DNA from: Andalucia godoyi
Lineage: Eukaryota > Discoba > Jakobea > Jakobida > Andaluciidae
DNA: 64,000 bases
Reading direction: 5' to 3'
NCBI GenBank assembly: GCA_009859145.1
Contig: VRVR01000058.1
Span: 109,382 to 173,381, forward strand
A program made the position numbers and the translations under genes. The notes under the pieces were generated by a model. The model did no database searches and had not been told where the DNA came from. It worked only from the letters and a program-made list of their open reading frames with translations. Shown here in pieces: positions 8,358-19,056 of the stretch; the stretch's first letter is position 1, and each line of letters opens with the position of its first letter.

Positions 8358-11300
8358 ACCACCACCACCGCCGCCGCCTGTTCCAGCTCCGGTTCACGCG
8401 CCAGCTCCGATTCCGGTTGCGGAGCACCGTCGGATGGCTCAGGAGACTGTAGCGGGTCATCCGAACTTGGCACAGCACAGTCGATCCACTCGGCAACAAT
8501 CTGCGATGAAATCTGCGCCGCCGACTCATCACCTTCAGCCACCGAAACAGGATCGGCAGTAGGAGAAGCAGGAGCCGGGGTCGTGGTAGCAACCAGAGGT
8601 GGTTGGGAAGGGGCAAAGTTTTGGAGAAACTCTTCGATAATGCTGGTTTCGTTCTCGTTTTCCTCAGTCTCAATGCTTGCTCCAATGGTAAGCTGAACAT
8701 TTCGAAAGGACTCTTGATGAGGGCGGACTGACGATAGCGGACCGGCAGGACGGTCGAGATCAGCAAGAGCAAGAGCATTTGCCGCAGTCTGGCATCCTTC
8801 TTCTTTTGAACCGTGCGAAAGCGGACTCGAAAATGCATTCCCATTGCTGTTCATCGTCGCTATGTTCGCCGGGGAATGCAAAGACTGCGAAGCTCGGACG
8901 GAAGGACCATGATTGTAACCGTGGCTGTGGTTGTGGCCGTGGTCGTGCACGTATGGATTTTGACTGTTTGGCAGCAATGCAGATCCAGAAGTGCTGGACA
9001 AGCTCGTTGGAGTTCCGGGAAGTCTTGGAGTCGCAGGAACATTGAAAACCACCACATCGCTTTCATCAATCACCTGCTGATCCTCCACCATCCCTGATGG
9101 ACTTCTCCCCATTTGTGCAAACGCCGGTGACTCCAGCGTGACATGGAAGCCACTGTCAACCGTACCTCCATCGCTTTCGTCGAGTTGGAGGTCGTTGAAC
9201 GGCCATTCAAGACGAACGGGCAATTTGACGAGACCTCTGCTGACGCGAGCCATCGTTTCGGCAATGCTCGTCCCGAGAGCAACCTTCACAGATGAAAAAC
9301 CACCATGTGCAAGCGTGAAAAAGTACAGCGAGGCATCCGGAGTATGCGAGAGATGCAACGATGCATGCTTGTAGGCGGATCCCATAGATCGAGATGCGAC
9401 ATACGAGCCAGTGAGTGCCTGGTACAACACGACTCTTGTTTCTCCGGGCTGAAATCCATCAAACCCGTCTCGCGCAGTCTGCGACGCATTTCCGTCCATC
9501 TCAAGACTCGACATGGTGTTTCCCAGAGATTGTCGCAGTCGATCTTGCTGCTGCTGTTCTTCTTCTTCTTCTCGATGTTGCTCGTCACGATCTTCCTGCT
9601 CCTCCGGACCACTACCAGCGGCCGCGATCCCGCCGGTTTCATTATTGTTGAGATCGCTCAGGAACGCAAGATGAGGAAACGGATGCGGAACTGCATTCGA
9701 AAGAACGATGTACAGGCCAAGTGCATCAATGGCTGAAAGTCGAAGCCCATGCATCACAGGCACACTTCCGCATACCCGCAGTGCCGGCAGCGAAACGACT
9801 GCCATTTTCGTCTTGACAACGGCACCGACGCGACCGATTTCAAGTGTCATGAATGCGTATGGAAGCGATGGATTGGGATGCACGAGGACCGACGAGACTG
9901 CCCAGTGTGCCGGAGCCCTTGTTTCGACGATGACTGAATAGTACCCACTTGCATTCGTCGTCGATGATGCTGACGAAGAGGCGGAGAGCGATGGAATCAG
10001 TTTGTAAATGGCAAGCGACGGTCCGTCATGCATCATGACGCGCAGCGGACTGGTAGAAAGAATCCACACCTGCGGCACGCTCATTCGCGCAGTTACCCCG
10101 TACATATCGTGTCCATTGCTGAACGTCGAAGCGTGAACGAGGCGCGCAATGCATGTGTCTGCGCACATCGAATCCACGACTATTGTGTGAGAAGCGTATG
10201 TCACGGCAACGTATCGATTTGCTGCACACACTGCGATTCTGTACACGGCCTCATTGGTGTGCGGCAAGGCCAGGTTTCTCTCGCGAGCAATCGAAGCAGA
10301 GGCAGAGAAGGAAGAGCTGCCCTGTGAGGAGGACTGCGCATGTGGAACAAGAACAACTCGATAGACACCAGAACCATGCAGCGGAAGTCCAATTTCAAAA
10401 GAATATGCTCTCTTTTCCTCTGCGTTTCTGCTCGGCAAATACGGAACCACTGCCGGATATATGCCCATGACCCCAGCCCGTTCAACTCCCTGATGATTTG
10501 CCGAAAATCCAGCTAAAGAAGTAGAATTCCAGGACGACGACGACGACGACGACGACGAGGATGATGAAAAGATTGGGCGCAAATCCACGAGAATGGATGC
10601 CGAGGTATAACGAATGACTAACAGAGGCTTTTCGCTCTCGGATGTGGTGATCAGCCCGTCGATTCGTCCCAGCCTCGACGAGCTCTTCTGGAAAGACGAA
10701 GGAACCGGGGGTGTGAGGACCGCCGAGTGGTATCCATCGCTGAGGCGAATGACATGCACTCTCCCCACAGATGCCGACGCAGCATTGGCAGCACTTGTGC
10801 TCGTGAAAGAAGCTGCCAGCGACGACTGGGATGAGAGCGAAGAAAGGAACAGGTGGTCAGATCCCGCAACGATGCACGCCGCCGCTGCATGAAAATCCAC
10901 ACTTCGATCCGACTTTAGCACTCGGATCACCGCTCCAGACGCACTAAACAGTGTCACTCTACCTCGTTTCGACACAGTCACCAGCGATGCCCCAGACATC
11001 ATCATTGCGGCAGCTGATTTCGTTGCCGCAGATGCTGCTGCTGGTGACAAGTCTGGAATCGCTTCGGTCGTCTTTTGAGAAAACGGAGAAATGGAAGCAG
11101 GAAAGAGCTGCAAAGGAGGCGCCGACTGGCATGGGACAGCGACCAAGAATGCAAACGGATCGGACAGTGATGCGACACTTGAGTGAACTCGGCGCTCAAT
11201 TCCAAGCGACACAATCGACGACTGCGTCATGGAAAGCGACACAAACACCAGTTCCGAACATGTCAGAACAGCCAGCTTTGGCGCCAACGACGGACCCACA

Positions 11301-11998
11301 GAAGCGGAAGCCGAAGCATTGCTAAAGCCGGAGCTGAACGGAACGATGCACATATGTAGAATTTCGTTTGCGTGGCCTGGTCCGAATGCATAGGACTGTG
11401 AGAGCGACAGTGAAATCGAGTCGCAAGGAGGCATAATCCGAGTGATCAATTCCAGTGAATTCGATCCCGGTCCTAGTCCAATCGACGATGACGAGGACGA
11501 CGACGACAGTGATGATGATGATGATGATGATGATGAGATGGAGAATGGGAAAGAATAAATAGTGTCCCCGACAGAGACGCAAATGCATCCGCCTGACTTG
11601 GACCGATTTGCAAGAACGACATTCATACGTTTAGGACGCGACCCGGCCCCGGCCCCAGCCCCAGCTCCGGCTCCGTCTGCGTGGCGATGCGAATGGAATG
11701 CGAAGGAGAGTACTGCGGTGGGTTTTGCCAGCGCGATCGAGTATGCAATGATGTGGGATGCCGAGACCGCAACAATTGTGTCGGGCATGCAAGACGGAGA
11801 GCCCGCCGCCACGCCCCGGATCCTTGTGCTCGACACACTCGGCAGCGTCACGAAGGACGTCAGAGTCGGTGTCGGAGTCACAGTGGGAGTCACAGTAGAT
11901 GTCAAAGTCACGAGTGTCGAGCTGGTCGACACCAAGTATCTCCCGTGTGCCGAGAGACACTGTGCACGGAACGTCTGCGCTTCGATCGGTCCGTCCAT
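8231..11998 (-). CDS. Large Ser-rich protein, possibly beta-propeller in its N-terminal two thirds
   Basis: About 1255 residues from the ATG at 11998 (MDGPIEAQTFRAQC); the frame stays open to 12103. No family is recognised. The first ~850 residues alternate short hydrophobic beta-like stretches (HGRYLVSTSSTLVTL, KLAVLTCSELVFVSL, GASLVTVSKRGRVTLFSASG, NRYVAVTYASHTIVV, KMAVVSLPALRVCGSV) with poly-Ser, poly-Gly/Ala and Asp-codon repeats, as a divergent WD-type propeller with low-complexity loops might. The last ~350 residues are disordered and rich in Pro, Glu, Ala and Gln, with a His-Asn repeat (HDHGHNHSHGYNHG) and a poly-Ala/Val run made by CAG-type repeats near 8330-8360. A propeller is inference only. 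Confidence 0.7.
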
Positions 11999-12350
11999 CT
12001 CTCCACGCGTGCCCGTTGCGTGCCCGTTGCGTCTTTCACGCTTCAACCAGAGAAGTGAAAGCTCATCCAAAAAGTCAAAAACCCAAAACAAAACGCTCTT
12101 CATAAGGACATCAAACTACAGTAGGCACCAGCAGCCGGAAAGAAAAGAGGCCTCTTCAAGGTCCGGCAATCGGGGAAGTTGATGGGTCCAAAATGGACCA
12201 TTACCGGTTCTCTGTTTGGAAGAAGGATTTTTGCCAATTTGCATTGTTGGTTTGCTCCTGCTCTTCACTCTGCACTTTCTCACAAGGACATTCATATCGA
12301 CGCGCATACAGACATATCGAGAGGAGAAGAAGAAGAAGAAGAAGAAGAAG

Positions 12351-13340
12351 ATGAATGGAGCGAGTGTTGATTTGGTGATGCGGGTATTGGAGAGTGCGCG
12401 AAGATCATTGTCAGAGATGCTTGTGCAGTGCGGGGACGGTGGTGACGACGGCGCGGGGGCAGGGACTTTGATTCGACGATGGTATGCGAGCGTGATGCAT
12501 CAACTAGGCCTTCTTCGACAGTCTGCGGCGCTTTCGATGCATCAGCTGAGACTCGTTGCACGCAAGGCAGCGGCAATCCAGCGCTTTGTGGGGAGGCACG
12601 CTCGGCTTCTTGTCCGCGCCGCACGCACCGAGCTGGACAACCAATCACATTCAAATCCACATCCACATCCACATCCGCATCCGCATCCATCGCAGCATGA
12701 AAGCCGAGGGATGGCGGCAACGGACGTTCTCAAGTCCGAACAGCTGGAGGAGCTCGAGCGCCAGTTGTGCAACATCAAGGCTGCCATTTCGTCCATGGAC
12801 ACGACGAACCCGAGAACGACGCCAGCCGCTCCTTCGTCTGCCCATGTTCAGCTGCCTTCCGCTGCTGCTGGTCCACCTCCACCTCCACCACCGCCACCGC
12901 CACCGCCAATGTCAGTGCCAGTGCCGGTGCCGACCGCGGCACTCGCTATCCCAGGGGACACTGGCATGGTTGTACCTGCGAGCTGTCTGTCACTGTCGGA
13001 TATGATCAAGGCGGACTCACTGGGCAAAACGCGGCTTCGCAGAACGCAGTCATCGTCGCTGACAGAAGGCGGCATCAGCGGCAGTGATAAGGAGAACAGT
13101 CGTTCCAGCATGGCGTGCTCGACACCCGCAAGGAGAAATGCTCGTACAACCGCGTCGATGATGCAAAAGGAAGGAAATGAGATGGGAAAGTCGCTGCACG
13201 ATCAAATTCTCAACGACGTGCGAAACAAGTTCAAGCTCATTACGATGCTGCGAGAAGAAGATGCGGCAGCCGACGACGAACCAGATACGAACTCCCTCCG
13301 ATTGCCACTGGGACCCCGTAACCGAGGTGTCGTCCAATAA
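12351..13340 (+). CDS. Proline-rich protein, possibly mitochondrial fission regulator (MTFR)-like
   Basis: 329 residues from the ATG at 12351. The frame is open upstream to 12216 but only from a TTG, so the ATG is preferred. In order: an N-terminal helical, Arg-rich part (~1-105), a His-Pro repeat (~109-120), a predicted coiled coil LEELERQLCNIKAAI (~140-155), a run of about 12 prolines (~188-200), then LSLSDMIKADSLGKTRLRRT and, after a DKEN-containing linker, a helix LHDQILNDVRNKFKLITML. The order coiled coil, polyproline, SxxDVLK-like motif and final K-F helix resembles MTFR1/FAM54 proteins, which promote mitochondrial fission, but the match is weak and could equally be another polyproline actin-related protein. 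Confidence 0.6.
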   Translation: MNGASVDLVMRVLESARRSLSEMLVQCGDGGDDGAGAGTLIRRWYASVMHQLGLLRQSAALSMHQLRLVARKAAAIQRFVGRHARLLVRAARTELDNQSHSNPHPHPHPHPHPSQHESRGMAATDVLKSEQLEELERQLCNIKAAISSMDTTNPRTTPAAPSSAHVQLPSAAAGPPPPPPPPPPPPMSVPVPVPTAALAIPGDTGMVVPASCLSLSDMIKADSLGKTRLRRTQSSSLTEGGISGSDKENSRSSMACSTPARRNARTTASMMQKEGNEMGKSLHDQILNDVRNKFKLITMLREEDAAADDEPDTNSLRLPLGPRNRGVVQ

Positions 13341-14187
13341 TATCAGCGCCCGCAACACATTCATTGAAACTGCAGCAACGGCAGCACCAACTAGCGTAAA
13401 ACCACACACGTAGAGGAAGCCCTTGGATGAATTGATTTTGCGTGCGAGCAGATCTTTGCTTTTCCCCTGTTTCGCACTTGGCAGTGTCCGCAAGCGGGTT
13501 CATCCCTTCTGCCTGGGCAGATACTCGAATCCGGCTGCTCGTGTTATTTATACTCTCGAGCGCAGGCGTTTTGGTGATTTGTTGGTGTTTTTTTTTTGAC
13601 TTTTCGGGTTGTGTGGATGTTTGGACCATGTGGGACCGTTTGGGCCCAAGCTCGGAACAGCGCAAAAGGTGACATCCGCGTATGCTCGGACCGGACGCCA
13701 TCTTTCACCCGACTGCGCTACCACGTGCGATGGACATGCGTACCCCGGGAAGCGACTCCTGCTGCGATGGATCCTGCAGAGTTCGCACTCTGCTGGTGAG
13801 GCAGAACTTTTCCTGGTGCTCCCGAGGTAATTTGAGAACGCGCTGCTTGCACATGGGTCAGAAAATAAACCAATGCACGTCGCATCGCCATACTTTTCTG
13901 TTGATCTCTTCCGCGATCCCATGCGCCTTCCGATCTTCAGCGACCAGTCGTTGGTGGGATCAATTGACAGCGAAGAATCGCGCATTGTGCCCGTGACGAG
14001 ATCCCACCACGCCATCGTCGTCGCCATCGCTGTTCGTTGCTCCAATAAAATTTCTTCTTGTTTTTCCTTTTGCTTTGCGTTGCGTTGCGTTGCCTGCCTT
14101 TGCGATTTTTGTTTGTTCTGTTTTGTGTTTTGTTTTGTTTTGTGTTTTCTTTTTGAATTGGATAATGTCCATCATCGGTCCGTTTCA
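13341..14187. other. Intergenic region with an ATG-less transmembrane reading frame
   Basis: About 850 bases. On the minus strand 13493-13341 reads as a basic stretch followed by a clean membrane helix (GFLYVCGFTLVGAAVAAVSM), but there is no in-frame ATG: a TGA lies just above, and the frame runs on antisense into the neighbouring gene. A TATAAATA-like box on the minus strand (13541-13555) lies ~40-50 bases above an ATG at 13503 that is in another frame. The right part (14060-14160) is a T/G-rich leader of the next gene. Left unannotated as a gene. Confidence 0.4.
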
Positions 14188-15828
14188 ATGTATGGAAACG
14201 CCGAAAACGGTTCTTCTCCTCAGCCCGGAGACGATGTCGGAAATTTTGTGCTCTGGAATGTGATTCACGGAAGCGGTACTGGCGGCGATGGACAGGACAG
14301 TGTGAACCTGGACGCGTACCAACAGTACTTGTGGCAGCTCCCGGTACCCGATCTGCGTGTACCGACACCCGGGCCGCCTAGAGAGCATGCAGTGCAGTCT
14401 CATCCACACACGCCTCCGCATTCGTACGCACAAGAACAGCTTTGGGCCGACCGCCACGTGCTCGATTTCAACTACTCCGGGTATTTCCAGGTGCCAACGA
14501 TGCTTCCGCCGGTTAAGATCACAGATGCCGAAATCGACACGGTTGAAAGAATGATCGCGCAGCGCACCTCTCCAACGGCTGCTGCTTCAGCAACCTCGGC
14601 CACACAAGGCTGCCCATCGTCTGCTGGTGTTGCAGCCCCTTCATCACAGCAAGCCCATAGTTTCTTCTTCCCAGACCCGCTGCCGCCACCCACTCTTCCG
14701 CCGTTTGGGCGACATTCTTCATGTCCAACTTTAGCACACACACTGGATTATAGTGCGCAGTTCGCCACCCTGGACAGATCCGCATCTTCCGGGTCTGTTC
14801 TGGCATCCTTCGCCGCCGGCGCAGCAACCGCAATCGCAGCCGCAGTCGCAACCGCAGCAACAGAGGGGCCTTCTCATGGTGCACCGTCCACAGTGTCTGG
14901 AGCGTCCCAGATAGGAGATGCACCGTTCTGTTCCATCTCACACCCATTCAGCACGTGTTTGCAGCATGCTGGGCTGATACTGGAGACCAGTCCGCGTGAT
15001 CGGCACGATCTCGGATGGTGCGTGCTGCGTGGTGTGCCGACTCCGGCTGCAGCATCTTCTTCTTTCTGCGTTCTCCACACAAGAGCGGCGGTACGAACTG
15101 GCCGATCAGACTATCGACCGTGGTACGGACACTTGCAGAACGTCATGTTCTTCAAGACATCGACATACGTCCTGGCTATCCAGTGCCGCATTGTTCGGTC
15201 CACTGTGGTCGCGCTGGCTGTGTCCCCGTTGGATTTACTTCCCGTGTGCCCTGACCTCAGCCTTCGTGATGTTACCACAATGCACGTCAAGATCGAGCTA
15301 GTCACGCACCTGGCAGAAGCGGTCAGTCTGGACGAAGTTGTGCATCACGGCAAGTCATCTGGCGATTATTTCGACGCCGAAGAAGCAGTCCTGTCGAGCG
15401 CAGCGGCCGGATCAGCGCCCCAGCCTGCACCGACCTTGAGTGAAGCGGGGACAGAGCCGTCATTCCTTGCGGATGATCTTGTGGTGGTTCCAAATGGGCT
15501 GGAGGCTACTCGGCTCGGGAGCCAGGGGATCGAATGCAGAGTAACCGAGATGGCCGCGGCTTCCGCAGTGGAAGCCGCTGACAAGTGTGTTGTTCTGAAC
15601 ATTGGATCGTTCAGATTCTGTGCCACGTCCTTTTCCTGCGCCCGAAAAGTGCTTCGATACCGACTGCGCATCTCGTTGTTCAGCGGGCCGAATGACAGCC
15701 ATACGGTTCCGTTTTCCCAGATCGTCTCTCCTCCGTTTCTGATCCGTGCTAAAAAACAATCGCGAGGCCTTGCCCAGCCCGCCGATTCATTCGCGGCGTG
15801 TAGTTCCTTTTGCTCCTTTTCCGATTAG
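14188..15828 (+). CDS. Putative transcription factor, paralogue of the gene at 19057
   Basis: 546 residues from the ATG at 14188 (MYGNAENGSS); the frame is open upstream, but that part is a T-rich leader giving Cys/Phe-rich nonsense. The first ~280 residues are Ser/Ala/Pro-rich and probably disordered. The C-terminal ~250 residues hold two beta-rich blocks separated by an acidic linker: FFKTSTYVLAIQCRI...LRDVTTMHVKIEL and VVLNIGSFRF...YRLRISLF...QIVSPPFLIRAKKQ. The same two blocks and the SP-x-F-x-[VI]-[KR]-[AS]-KK ending occur in the gene at 19057. Such a beta-sandwich ending in a basic tail recalls Rel-homology, velvet or CBP60-type DNA-binding domains; the fold assignment is inference. The two paralogues flank the carboxylesterase gene. 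Confidence 0.72.
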   Translation: MYGNAENGSSPQPGDDVGNFVLWNVIHGSGTGGDGQDSVNLDAYQQYLWQLPVPDLRVPTPGPPREHAVQSHPHTPPHSYAQEQLWADRHVLDFNYSGYFQVPTMLPPVKITDAEIDTVERMIAQRTSPTAAASATSATQGCPSSAGVAAPSSQQAHSFFFPDPLPPPTLPPFGRHSSCPTLAHTLDYSAQFATLDRSASSGSVLASFAAGAATAIAAAVATAATEGPSHGAPSTVSGASQIGDAPFCSISHPFSTCLQHAGLILETSPRDRHDLGWCVLRGVPTPAAASSSFCVLHTRAAVRTGRSDYRPWYGHLQNVMFFKTSTYVLAIQCRIVRSTVVALAVSPLDLLPVCPDLSLRDVTTMHVKIELVTHLAEAVSLDEVVHHGKSSGDYFDAEEAVLSSAAAGSAPQPAPTLSEAGTEPSFLADDLVVVPNGLEATRLGSQGIECRVTEMAAASAVEAADKCVVLNIGSFRFCATSFSCARKVLRYRLRISLFSGPNDSHTVPFSQIVSPPFLIRAKKQSRGLAQPADSFAACSSFCSFSD

Positions 15829-16136
15829 CGTTTCCGGAGACGCAGCATCAGCACACGTAGTTCCAGAAAAGATGCAGCCCACTCCCGTGCCCCCATGTCC
15901 GAGCGTCGTCGCAGCACTCTCGTTGTCTCTCCCCCCCGGATGTCCAAACCGTCGTAAGCGCACCTATCCAGCAATCCGTTGTCAGGTTTTCACGGTGACC
16001 CGCAGAATTGTCATTGGGCCGTGTTTTTCTTAATTGACCAAGTAAAAACGATTGGTTATTGTAGCTGCCAGTCCGAGCCAGTCCCGGGCAGAGACAACGA
16101 GTCCAGCAAGTCCAGCGAGTCCAGGGAAGGTGCACA
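15829..16136. other. Intergenic region
   Basis: About 300 bases between two same-strand genes. No supported gene or repeat seen. Confidence 0.4.
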
Positions 16137-18128
16137 ATGCTCGGGGTCTTGGAAGTGTGGGTGTTGGCATGGGTGTTGGCATTGGTGTGCTATGGTCCGG
16201 GGTGCTCTGGTCTTGATGCTTCTTTGATCGTAGCGACTTCCTCGGGGACCTTCCGCGGGTACTTGGAACCGCAATCGCCGCGTGCCGCGTCGTGGAAGGG
16301 CATTCCGTATGCAGCGGCGCCGACGGGGCCCCTGCGCTGGCGATCTCCGCAGCCCTACAACAATCTATCTACGACCGTCATGAGTGCCTTGGAGTTCCAG
16401 CCTCCGTGTATGGGCCAAGATCTTGCGTCGGGCACGTTCCGCGGAAGCGAGGACTGCCTGTACTTGAATGTCTGGGCGCCGGCGCCGCCGTCGTCGCCGT
16501 CCCCGTCGTCGCTCCTTCCGGTCGTCGTCTGGATTGTGGGCGGCGGAATGACGTCAGCGGACATTACGAATCCGACGTACTCGGGCAGACTGTATGTGGC
16601 GGAGCGCGAGTCGGTGGTGTACGTGACGTTTAGCTATCGTGTGAGCGTGTTTGGGTTCTTTTCGTCTGCGGCGCTGCAGCAGGAGAACGGTGTGGGCAGG
16701 GGAAACGGGAACTGGGGAGTCGAGGACCAAAGAGCGGCGCTGCAGTGGGTGAAGATGAACATTGCGCAGTTCGGCGGCGACCCGTCGCGAGTGACGCTGC
16801 AGGGCGAAAGTGCAGGCGCACACTCCGTCTGCTACCACTTGGTAAGTCCGCCTTCGCAGGGGCTGTTCCATGCAGCCATCCTCGAAAGCGGGTCCTGTGA
16901 CTCGATCACCAACGAGATGGATCCCGTGAGGAAGCAAGCGCTGTGCGATGCGTTTGTGGCAACACAGTCGATCTGCCCGGATCCGACAGACTTGCAATGC
17001 CTGCGAAATTCCCTCAATACGACAACAATCGCAAAAATGTGCCTGCAAACTGGTTCGTGTTCGCTGCTTTCTCCAACACTGATAGGGCCAGCACTCGATG
17101 GATTCAATCTGCCGTTTCGGTCTCCGAGCTTGCTGCCACCCAATGCCTCGGCACCGTTCGCGCTGCTGGACTTGCTTGCCCAGGGCTCATCGGCATCGGT
17201 GCCGCTGCTTATCGGCTTTAATCGCGACGAGTTCGCACTCTCTGCGCTGCTATTCAGTTCGTTTCGCGACATTGATGCGAACGGATACCGCCAACTTGTG
17301 CTGCAGGAAACAGGCGGCAATGGACCACTCGCCCAAGCATACCTGGATTTACTCTACACATATTCGCCGCTGGACGCAGCTATCAAACTGCGGTCCGAGC
17401 AAGGAGTCGTTTGTCCTGCTCGGCGACTTGCTCAAATATACGCATCTCGTGATCTGCCGGTGTACGTCTACTCGTTTGACCACGCCCCGCGACACTCGTT
17501 GTTCCAGGCGTTGCCGCAGCTGAGGAACATGGCATTCCACTCAGCAGAACTGGCTTTTGTGTTTGGTATCCCCGGATATCTGCTGGTGACGGCCTTGGAC
17601 TCCGATGAGGCGCTGCTGGGGACAGCGATGCGCCGCTACTGGCTCAGTTTTGCAGAGAGCCAGAGTTCGCCGAACGCTGCAGTTTCCCAACAAGCATTCT
17701 CGAGTCTTGCGCAAATCTGGCCGAGATACACGTCGACGTCTCCGAGTGTGTTGCAGCTGAATGTGACCAGCCTACAGCTCCCGCTCATGCAAGTCAGCCA
17801 AGGGCCACCTTACACGGAGGGTCGCTGCTTGCTGTGGGATGCAGTGCAGTTTGGTCCTGTCTGGAATGCCGTGTACAATGGCCGCAACCAGTCCGCCAAC
17901 GGAAATGCAGCGTGCTCTGTGTGCTCGACAGTCGCTAGCGATTCCTCGAACAACGATGACGCAGAAAACAGATCAAAACAAGCGCTGGTTCTCGGGTCGA
18001 TAGCTCTCACGCTGTCGATACTCTTGGCACTCGCATCCGTGCTTGCGTTTGTGTTTCGATCCAAGGCCGCAAAGGACCAGCAGCGGCGGTTTGCCAATGA
18101 CGATGTGTATCCAAGGATGCTCGCTTAA
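16137..18128 (+). CDS. Type-B carboxylesterase/cholinesterase-like, membrane-anchored
   Basis: A 663-residue alpha/beta-hydrolase of the carboxylesterase type-B family. It has a signal peptide (residues ~1-24), the SEDCLYLNVW signature (~104-113), the nucleophile elbow GESAG with Ser225, an acidic candidate in NRDEF (~363) and the His region FHSAELAFVFG (~465). One membrane helix near the C-terminus (ALVLGSIALTLSILLALASVLAFVF, ~625-650) with a short basic cytoplasmic tail makes it a type I surface protein. The oxyanion motif, normally HGGG, reads VGGG here (~134-137), so the His is lost; the enzyme may be altered or a neuroligin-like adhesion protein. Substrate unknown. The ATG at 16137 begins the signal peptide. 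Confidence 0.9.
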   Translation: MLGVLEVWVLAWVLALVCYGPGCSGLDASLIVATSSGTFRGYLEPQSPRAASWKGIPYAAAPTGPLRWRSPQPYNNLSTTVMSALEFQPPCMGQDLASGTFRGSEDCLYLNVWAPAPPSSPSPSSLLPVVVWIVGGGMTSADITNPTYSGRLYVAERESVVYVTFSYRVSVFGFFSSAALQQENGVGRGNGNWGVEDQRAALQWVKMNIAQFGGDPSRVTLQGESAGAHSVCYHLVSPPSQGLFHAAILESGSCDSITNEMDPVRKQALCDAFVATQSICPDPTDLQCLRNSLNTTTIAKMCLQTGSCSLLSPTLIGPALDGFNLPFRSPSLLPPNASAPFALLDLLAQGSSASVPLLIGFNRDEFALSALLFSSFRDIDANGYRQLVLQETGGNGPLAQAYLDLLYTYSPLDAAIKLRSEQGVVCPARRLAQIYASRDLPVYVYSFDHAPRHSLFQALPQLRNMAFHSAELAFVFGIPGYLLVTALDSDEALLGTAMRRYWLSFAESQSSPNAAVSQQAFSSLAQIWPRYTSTSPSVLQLNVTSLQLPLMQVSQGPPYTEGRCLLWDAVQFGPVWNAVYNGRNQSANGNAACSVCSTVASDSSNNDDAENRSKQALVLGSIALTLSILLALASVLAFVFRSKAAKDQQRRFANDDVYPRMLA

Positions 18129-19056
18129 AAAGAGACGCAAAAATTGCCCAAGCCCTCGTCCAATTGTCTTTTTTTGTCGCAGCCCCCCCGTCTAATTGTG
18201 TAATCGTGTAATTGCGTAGTTGTCCATGACCTGCCACTACCACCACGTGCTGCGGGTGTGTTGGATTTCTTCCAGCTTTCTGACGTGTGCTACTGGAGAG
18301 GGCGCCATCCGTCCTCACCAGATCAGTCGCCTCCGAGTTCCGGAAAAGGCAAGGCCATGTGCTGAAACACTTTGAAACACTTTCATGGGGAGCTGGATTC
18401 GGCATGTGCAGAAGAAAACATGGATGGTGGCACGCGGCCGTCCAAACGGCCAAGGTCCAAAGGAAGTTTCCTTTCGGGGAAGGTTGTGAGCATTCTGCAA
18501 CCCGGATCCCGTAACGCCGTGCAGCCTGCTTTCAAACCGAAACAAGCAACTTCGGGCACTTCCATGCGAGCAGATGCAACTCCCTGACAGCATATTCAAA
18601 AATTTGTCATGACTCGCCTGTTCTGCTCGCCCGCATGTCGCCGGTGCAAGCAGATCGGCGAGAAGACGTGGTCGTGAATGCCAGTTCTGTTCCGGAACGT
18701 GCTATCAGAGCCGGAGCTCTATTAGTTCCGTCACTTCCGAGTATTTCCCTCTTTGCACGACCAGAATGAAATTTCAGAGACGCCTGTCATGAAGCGTCTG
18801 CAACATGTACCAGGGATTCGTCAAGCAAGCTCCATTCTTCTGCATCTCGTTCTCTCCTTCGCTTTCCTCTTTTCCTTTCCTTTCCTTTCTTCTTTCTTTT
18901 TTCTTCTTTCGCATTTTCTTGCTCAAAACCACGCATTCTATCTCCACAAGATAACCAATCTTGCGTGTCTCTCCTTCAGAACAAGAAGCAGAATAAGTAG
19001 TAGTAGTAGTAGTAGTAGTAGTAGCAGCAGCAGCGGAAAAGCAAAAAGAAAGAAAC
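18129..19056. other. Intergenic region, no supported gene
   Basis: About 930 bases. The plus strand has a 55-codon frame at 18420 (basic, SKRPRSKGSF near its start) followed in the same frame, beyond a TGA, by a Cys-rich stretch (CSPACRRCKQ). Neither is recognisable. The right part is a pyrimidine tract and then a trinucleotide repeat just above the next gene. Confidence 0.4.
18996..19035 (+). repeat. (AGT)n/(AGC)n microsatellite
   Basis: Nine or ten AGT units followed by four AGC units, ending ~20 bases above the ATG at 19057, so it probably lies in the 5' UTR. Confidence 0.9.

Noticed and set aside
4514-13340. Several 60-200 codon frames opposite the large low-complexity genes
   Set aside because: Their odd composition follows from trinucleotide repeats in the sense genes and they carry no domain.
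18420-18680. Basic 55-codon frame followed, past an in-frame TGA, by a Cys-rich stretch (possible selenoprotein or zinc-finger gene)
   Set aside because: No known domain, no selenocysteine-insertion structure seen, and the Cys pairs fall in different frames; probably chance.
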